From Planctomycetaceae bacterium (GTDB lineage Bacteria > Planctomycetota > Planctomycetia > Pirellulales > Thermoguttaceae), in NCBI GenBank assembly GCA_031259095.1, contig JAIRLW010000239.1:1-11290 (forward strand): 11,290 nucleotides of DNA. The letters run 5' to 3'. Numbering within the stretch: position 1 is the stretch's first letter; each line of letters begins with the position of its first letter. Below are positions 7,535 through 11,290 of the stretch, piece after piece. A program made the position numbers and the translations under genes. The notes below the pieces were generated by a model. That model saw only the letters and a program-made list of their open reading frames with translations. It was not told the DNA's origin and ran no database searches.

Positions 7535-7564
7535 TGTAAAGAATAATTACGTTTATTCAAGGAC

Positions 7565-7816
7565 ATGTTCCTTAGCGATGAAGAAAAATTGGACATTATT
7601 ACGGATTTGCTCCAACAATCCAGACGGATATTGTTTATTACTGGCGCTGAAATTTCTACAGACAGTGGTTTGCCGACTTATCGTGGAGTTGGCGGGTTGT
7701 ACAATTGCGGTCGGACGGAGGAAGAATATTTGATTGAAGAATGTCTCTCTGGTACGATGTTCCGGCGAAACGTCACCTACCTGATATTTATCTACTTTGA
7801 ACGAAAATTTCACTGA
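7565..7816 (+). pseudogene. N-terminal remnant of a SIR2-family (sirtuin) NAD-dependent deacylase
   Basis: Sirtuins remove acyl groups from lysines using NAD+. Residues 21-47 (RILFITGAEISTDSGLPTYR followed by GVGGLYN) match the NAD-binding start of the family, and EECLSGTMFRR at about 58-68 fits the next conserved stretch. After that the frame diverges and ends at residue 83, whereas sirtuins are about 230-280 residues. The catalytic His, the Gly-Ala-Asn motif and any zinc cysteines are missing, and only about 60 bp separate the stop from the next gene, so the rest has been deleted, not merely frame-shifted. The invariant GAG of the NAD site is also GAE (residues 27-29), a change explained by one G-to-A transition. 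The ATG at 7565 has only a poorly placed AAGGA just before it. I judge it a non-functional fragment; a short expressed peptide cannot be excluded. Confidence 0.8.
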
Positions 7817-7875
7817 AATATTCCGTAATTTTTTTATTTCATTCAATTTTGTAACTTGTCAACGCTTTATTTATT

Positions 7876-8547
7876 ATGGCAACTCAAGAATCCGTTCTAA
7901 CCCGAATCCGTGTTGCGCTTGCGGATCGAAAACAATCGCCGTTGGATATTCCGGCAACACCCAAAGTCTGGGACATTCATGAATATTCGCCGTCCGAAAT
8001 GACCGAACAGTTCCAAAAAAATCTTGAAACAGTTAAAGGCGAATTTGTTTTGTGCAACGATTTTTCTCATGCGGTTCGGCAAATCAATGAATTACTGAAC
8101 ACAATGAATGCGACGCAACTTGCCGTGCTTGACTGTCCGTTGAGTCGTAAAATTGCGGAGGAGTTGAATACGATTCAACGCAGAAATTTTGTTTTTGCGC
8201 CGTTAGATTCCGCCGATGTTGTTCCTGAAACGTTATCGACGCTGGATGCCGGACTGGTTTCGCCGGAATATTTACTCGCCGACACCGGAAGTTGCCTTTT
8301 TTCCGCGCCGACAGCGTTTGACCGTTTAACAACATATTTGACGCCGGTTTTGATTGTTGTTGCGGAAAAATCCATGTTACGCGAAAATCTTCCGGCGGTT
8401 TGGTCGGAGATGAAACCCAAACTCGAAACGGCAGTCAATGGTGAATTTGTCATTGTTACGGGACCAAGCCGAACCGCTGATATTGAGAAAATATTGATTC
8501 TTGGCGTTCATGGTCCCAAACGATTGATTGTATTCCTGTTACCATGA
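7876..8547 (+). CDS. lutC: LutC/YkgG-family LUD-domain protein
   Basis: This 223-residue protein belongs to the LUD-domain family of LutC. Together with the iron-sulfur proteins LutA and LutB, LutC supports oxidation of L-lactate to pyruvate in the cytoplasm. The family hallmarks are a central ADTGS at 135-139 (family form ADTGT/S) and a C-terminal TGPSRTADIEK at 195-205 followed by LGVHGPKRL. The N-terminus (ESVLTRIRVALADR) also fits the usual start. Length is normal for LutC. It has no evident Shine-Dalgarno before the ATG at 7876, and neither lutA nor lutB is in the window: a sirtuin remnant lies before it and an unrelated lipoprotein after it. The symbol is by family; a solitary LUD protein may have another role. 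A likely terminator follows at 8562-8590. Confidence 0.85.
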   Translation: MATQESVLTRIRVALADRKQSPLDIPATPKVWDIHEYSPSEMTEQFQKNLETVKGEFVLCNDFSHAVRQINELLNTMNATQLAVLDCPLSRKIAEELNTIQRRNFVFAPLDSADVVPETLSTLDAGLVSPEYLLADTGSCLFSAPTAFDRLTTYLTPVLIVVAEKSMLRENLPAVWSEMKPKLETAVNGEFVIVTGPSRTADIEKILILGVHGPKRLIVFLLP

Positions 8548-8561
8548 ATGATACTGTGAAC

Positions 8562-8590
8562 GGTTACGAATAACCTTTTTTATTTTTTTG
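8562..8590 (+). terminator. Likely Rho-independent terminator after lutC
   Basis: GGTTA at 8562-8566, loop CGAA and TAACC at 8571-8575 form a perfect 5-bp stem followed by a T-rich run (TTTTTTATTTTTTTG). The stem is short, but the tract and the position 15 nt past the lutC stop are convincing. It separates lutC from the lipoprotein gene. Confidence 0.6.
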
Positions 8591-8610
8591 TGAAGGGTAT
8601 AAACAGTTAC

Positions 8611-8650
8611 GTCCCATTAACCCTTTGATTCCCAGCATCCCTAAGTTTCC
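8611..8650. repeat. 9-nt-periodic GTCCC repeat, copy 5 (degenerate, single arm)
   Basis: CCC occurs at 8613, 8621, 8631 and 8639, averaging about 9 nt. It begins GTCCCATTA as copy 4 does and includes TCCCTAAGT. It lies immediately upstream of the lipoprotein start, and an in-frame TTG (8625) inside it would add twelve repeat-derived residues to that protein. Confidence 0.55.
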
Positions 8651-8660
8651 AAAAATAACA

Positions 8661-10919
8661 ATGTACCGTTTATTTTCCCTATTTTTTTCCGTTGTTTTTC
8701 TTTTGATTCTTTTTTGTTCCGGTTGTAACGACCAAACGGTTCCGGCGACATTGGAATCATCTCAACCGGAAACGGAATCGCCGTCCACTCCGCCATTGCT
8801 TCCTAACCCGTTTCAACCGCGTCCGGTTGTGAACGAGTGGACGTTAAACGAATCCAAAAAGGAACAGGATATTCCTGTTATGCCCAAACCGGAACAGGTT
8901 GAAACTGAAATGAGTAATTCCGCAACAGTTCAACCGGAGCCGATTAAACCGGAACAAGAAAAATCGGAACAAGGTGAACCTGAAACGAGTAATTCTATAA
9001 CAGTTCAACCGGAGCCGATTAAACCGGAACAGGAAAAATCGGAACCGGTTAAACCTGAAACATTGTTGTCTTCGGCAAACGATGCTTTTGCTCAAGCCGC
9101 CATGAATCAAAATTCTGTTCCGACTCTAAACGATTTTGGCGCTGTAACGCCGAACACTTCCGTTTCGGAATTGCCGAGAACCAATGGAATAACGTCTGTT
9201 GAACCGTTAGCAGAAGTCAAACCAATAGAAGAATCCCAACCAACTGAAACTGAAACGACAAATCCGGCGGAAAAAAATGAGGAGATTTCTGTTATTCCGA
9301 AAGAATCGGAACCATTTGTTTCTGATTCAATTCCCGTTACACCGTCTCCGGTTAATCCGCTTCGTCAGGAAACTCCGTTACCGACCGTGGACGTTGTGCA
9401 AAATCAACCGGAATGGCCGACAATAAACGTTGCAAAAAATCAACAGGAACCTCCGACAAAAGAAGTTATAAAAACAATGGATAAACCGTTGGAGTTAAAG
9501 GTTGAGCCGTTTGACGCGAAACAACCATTTAATCCTGTTGCGGTTAATGGCGAATTGTTTGTTGGTTGGGAAAAACCGAAACTTCTTCTTGTGTTTACCG
9601 GATTTCTGAACGGTTATGTGGAACCTTGCGGTTGTGCCGGTTTGGAACAGATGAAAGGCGGTTTGAGTCGTCGTTACACATTTTTCAAGGAACTCGAAGA
9701 GAAAAAAGGTTGGTCGATTTTGCCGATTGACGCCGGTAATCTTAATAAAGGTTTTGGTCGTCAGGAGGAGTTGAAGTTTAATTTTGTGATCGACGAGTCG
9801 CTTCGGTTGATGAAATATCAGGCAGCCGGAATTGGCAATCGGGAACTTCTTTTGCCGACGGATGCGTTAATTTTGTATTTCGTTGATGTTCCGGGTATTC
9901 CGCGACGTTACACATCGGCGAATGTAGCGATTATGGAATTTGATCCTGATTTTACTGCGCCGTACCGTATTTTTGAACAAAATGGCGTGAAAGTCGGCGT
10001 AACGTCGGTGATTGGTCAATCGTTACTGAAACAAGTCAACAACGATGATATTAAGCACGAAGACGCGGTGAAACGGTTAAAGGAGATTTTACCGCAATTT
10101 GCGGCGAAAAAATGTAACAAACGTGTTTTAATTATTCATGGTTCGGCGGAGGAAACGAAACAAATTATCCGTTCTGTGACGGGGCAATTCGATTATATCA
10201 TTCCAAGCGACACTCCGGCGGAACCGCCGTTTCGACCCAATTGGATGGAAAACAGTATGTTGATTGAAGTTGGTGAAAAAGGAAAATTTGCGGTTGCGAT
10301 TGGACTTTACGATGATCCGAACACGCCGTTTCGTTATCAACGTGTTCCGTTGGATTCCCGATTCGAAAATTCAAAAACGATTACCGCTTTAATGCAACTT
10401 TATCAGGAACAACTGAAAGAAACCGGTCTTCATGGACTCGGCATTAAACCGATTCCGAATCGCCGTGCGATAGAAAGCGGCCGGTTTATGGGTTCAAAAT
10501 CCTGTGCGGATTGCCATGAATTATCGTTTCAAGTTTGGCAAAAATCCCGTCACGCAACCGCATGGCGTTCACTGACGGAAACGTCAAAACCGTCTCGAAC
10601 CTTTGATCCTGAATGTATTGCGTGCCATGTTGTTGGTTGGAATCCGGCGGAATTGTTGCCTTATGAACACGGTTTTTTGGGTGAAAAGGAAACGCCGGAA
10701 CTTATCAATGTCGGTTGTGAAACCTGTCACGGTCCCGGCGAAAATCATATCAAAGCCGAAACAGGTTCTGATGCGGCGTTTCAGGAAAAACATCGTAACA
10801 TTATCCGTTTACCGCTTAACTCCGCTAAAAAAGTCTGTATTCAGTGTCATGACGGCGACAATTCACCATATTTCGATTTTGAAACCTATTGGCAAAAAAT
10901 CGTTCATAAAGAACAGTGA
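8661..10919 (+). CDS. Tetrahaem cytochrome c (c554-like) lipoprotein with a Pro/Glu-rich linker and EPCGC domain
   Basis: Numbered from the ATG at 8661 (752 residues), residues 1-21 form a hydrophobic signal ending FCSGC, a plausible if imperfect lipobox with Cys at about 22, so the protein is probably membrane-anchored and exported. Residues 23-300 are low-complexity, rich in Pro, Glu and Thr, and include a 25-residue tandem repeat (85-109, 110-134). About 308-590 form a folded domain opening with LLLVFTGFLNGYVEPCGCAG and KGGLSRR. This EPCGC/GGL.RR pattern occurs in periplasmic proteins related to 5'-nucleotidase/metallophosphoesterases. The C-terminus is a c554-like domain with four haem-binding CXXCH motifs at 615, 652, 686 and 726 (CADCH, CIACH, CETCH, CIQCH), plus SRHATAW, a likely haem-ligand histidine. 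It should carry electrons in the envelope; partner and substrate are unknown. The upstream TTG at 8625 was rejected as a start because its extension is repeat-derived and would bury the signal peptide. Confidence 0.85.
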   Translation: MYRLFSLFFSVVFLLILFCSGCNDQTVPATLESSQPETESPSTPPLLPNPFQPRPVVNEWTLNESKKEQDIPVMPKPEQVETEMSNSATVQPEPIKPEQEKSEQGEPETSNSITVQPEPIKPEQEKSEPVKPETLLSSANDAFAQAAMNQNSVPTLNDFGAVTPNTSVSELPRTNGITSVEPLAEVKPIEESQPTETETTNPAEKNEEISVIPKESEPFVSDSIPVTPSPVNPLRQETPLPTVDVVQNQPEWPTINVAKNQQEPPTKEVIKTMDKPLELKVEPFDAKQPFNPVAVNGELFVGWEKPKLLLVFTGFLNGYVEPCGCAGLEQMKGGLSRRYTFFKELEEKKGWSILPIDAGNLNKGFGRQEELKFNFVIDESLRLMKYQAAGIGNRELLLPTDALILYFVDVPGIPRRYTSANVAIMEFDPDFTAPYRIFEQNGVKVGVTSVIGQSLLKQVNNDDIKHEDAVKRLKEILPQFAAKKCNKRVLIIHGSAEETKQIIRSVTGQFDYIIPSDTPAEPPFRPNWMENSMLIEVGEKGKFAVAIGLYDDPNTPFRYQRVPLDSRFENSKTITALMQLYQEQLKETGLHGLGIKPIPNRRAIESGRFMGSKSCADCHELSFQVWQKSRHATAWRSLTETSKPSRTFDPECIACHVVGWNPAELLPYEHGFLGEKETPELINVGCETCHGPGENHIKAETGSDAAFQEKHRNIIRLPLNSAKKVCIQCHDGDNSPYFDFETYWQKIVHKEQ
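8913..9062 (+). repeat. Two tandem 75-bp units inside the lipoprotein linker
   Basis: The units 8913-8987 and 8988-9062 each encode 25 residues (SNS-A/I-TVQPEPIKPEQEKSE...PET). They differ at about four residues and keep the frame. This is a recent in-frame duplication that lengthens the Pro/Glu-rich spacer between the lipid anchor and the folded domains. Confidence 0.9.
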
Positions 10920-10957
10920 GTAGTGGAAAGTTGATAGCGGAAAGTGGAGAGTAACGT
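10915..10957. repeat. 7-nt-periodic AGTgaat-type array overlapping the lipoprotein stop
   Basis: AGT or AGC starts at 10915, 10922, 10929, 10936, 10943 and 10950, exactly 7 nt apart (AGTGAGT, AGTGGAA, AGTTGAT, AGCGGAA, AGTGGAG). The TGA stop of the lipoprotein (10917-10919) lies inside the first unit. It belongs to the same 7-nt type as the inverted repeat at 5929-6035, but I find no matching second arm in the window. Confidence 0.7.
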
Positions 10958-11180
10958 AAAAAATATCAAACGTAACAAAAAAATAAGACAGGCAATGTTT
11001 CGTAACTATCTATTTTTATTACATAAAATTAACATCATTTTCATCATTTACCGATTTGTAAACATCATGTTAATTAGTTCTTGTTGATTTTACATTAATT
11101 CAATTATTATTTCAGTATTTCAGTATACTCCTCACACTTGAAATTTCGGTTTTCGTTTTAAAAATATATTTACTAAAATC
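10958..11180. other. AT-rich intergenic region, nothing recognised
   Basis: This is non-coding, very AT-rich DNA downstream of the lipoprotein. A small direct repeat (TTTCAGTA twice near 11110-11125) is the only local structure noted. No terminator with a T-tract, no promoter I would defend and no RNA gene was seen. Confidence 0.5.
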
Positions 11181-11258
11181 GCCCCAACGGGGCAACCGGC
11201 ATTAGCGTAGGGCAACGCCCTACGTAACAAATATAAGCCATATAAGCCCTGTAAGGGC
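11181..11258. repeat. Cluster of three short GC-rich hairpins (REP-like)
   Basis: Three perfect small hairpins sit in 78 bp. GCCCC-AAC-GGGGC is at 11181-11193, CGTAGGGC-AAC-GCCCTACG at 11206-11224 and GCCCT-GTA-AGGGC at 11246-11258. The first two share the loop AAC, while the third resembles the hairpin at 1796-1807. Their GC content contrasts with the AT-rich flanks. The clustering suggests repetitive extragenic palindromes; no coding is apparent. Confidence 0.75.
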
Positions 11259-11290
11259 GGCAGCAATAAGATTACGATATTTCGGCTTGC

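Noticed and set aside
8625..8660. TTG start extending the lipoprotein by twelve residues
   Set aside because: The extension is encoded by the intergenic 9-nt repeat and would put a Pro-rich segment ahead of the signal peptide; the ATG at 8661 gives a normal lipoprotein signal.

Overview
The window looks like a piece of a Planctomycetota chromosome of moderate to low G+C. The best clue is the adenylosuccinate synthetase, whose P-loop (GDEAKGK) and VGGGPCPTE and MLLDVLS variants match what I recall of planctomycete PurA. A planctomycete-style lipoprotein that joins an EPCGC domain to a c554-like tetrahaem domain fits too. This is family-level recall, not a database result. There are no tRNA or rRNA genes, no CRISPR array and no transposase.

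Layout: (1) 1-323 is intergenic and carries two copies of a 9-nt-periodic GTCCC/GGGAC repeat. (2) 324-1493, minus strand, is an exported zinc alcohol dehydrogenase interrupted by a single in-frame TAA. (3) 1500-1883 is intergenic. (4) 1884-5108, minus strand, is a full-length SbcC nuclease-complex ATPase. (5) 5109-5499 is a divergent spacer with a large 9-nt-periodic hairpin. (6) 5500-5922, plus strand, is a small protein with an extremely acidic tail. (7) 5930-6035 is a 40-bp inverted repeat built from 7-nt units. (8) 6144-7451, plus strand, is purA. (9) 7565-7816, plus strand, is an N-terminal remnant of a sirtuin. (10) 7876-8547, plus strand, is a LutC/LUD-domain protein, followed by a likely terminator. 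(11) 8661-10919, plus strand, is a large tetrahaem lipoprotein. (12) 10920-11290 is intergenic with a second 7-nt-periodic array and three short GC-rich hairpins.

The genes do not form one pathway. They are housekeeping or solitary genes (purA, sbcC without sbcD, lutC without lutA/lutB) plus two decaying ones (the alcohol dehydrogenase and the sirtuin). The most striking feature lies between the genes. Almost every spacer holds one of three repeat types: a 9-nt-periodic GTCCC family, a 7-nt-periodic AGTgaat family, or short GC-rich hairpins. Several form long imperfect hairpins whose two arms keep the same period, and two copies of the 9-nt family share a central CTGAAAAATT(T)AGGGA segment. 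I found no convincing new multigene system; the repeat families are the best candidates for something undescribed.
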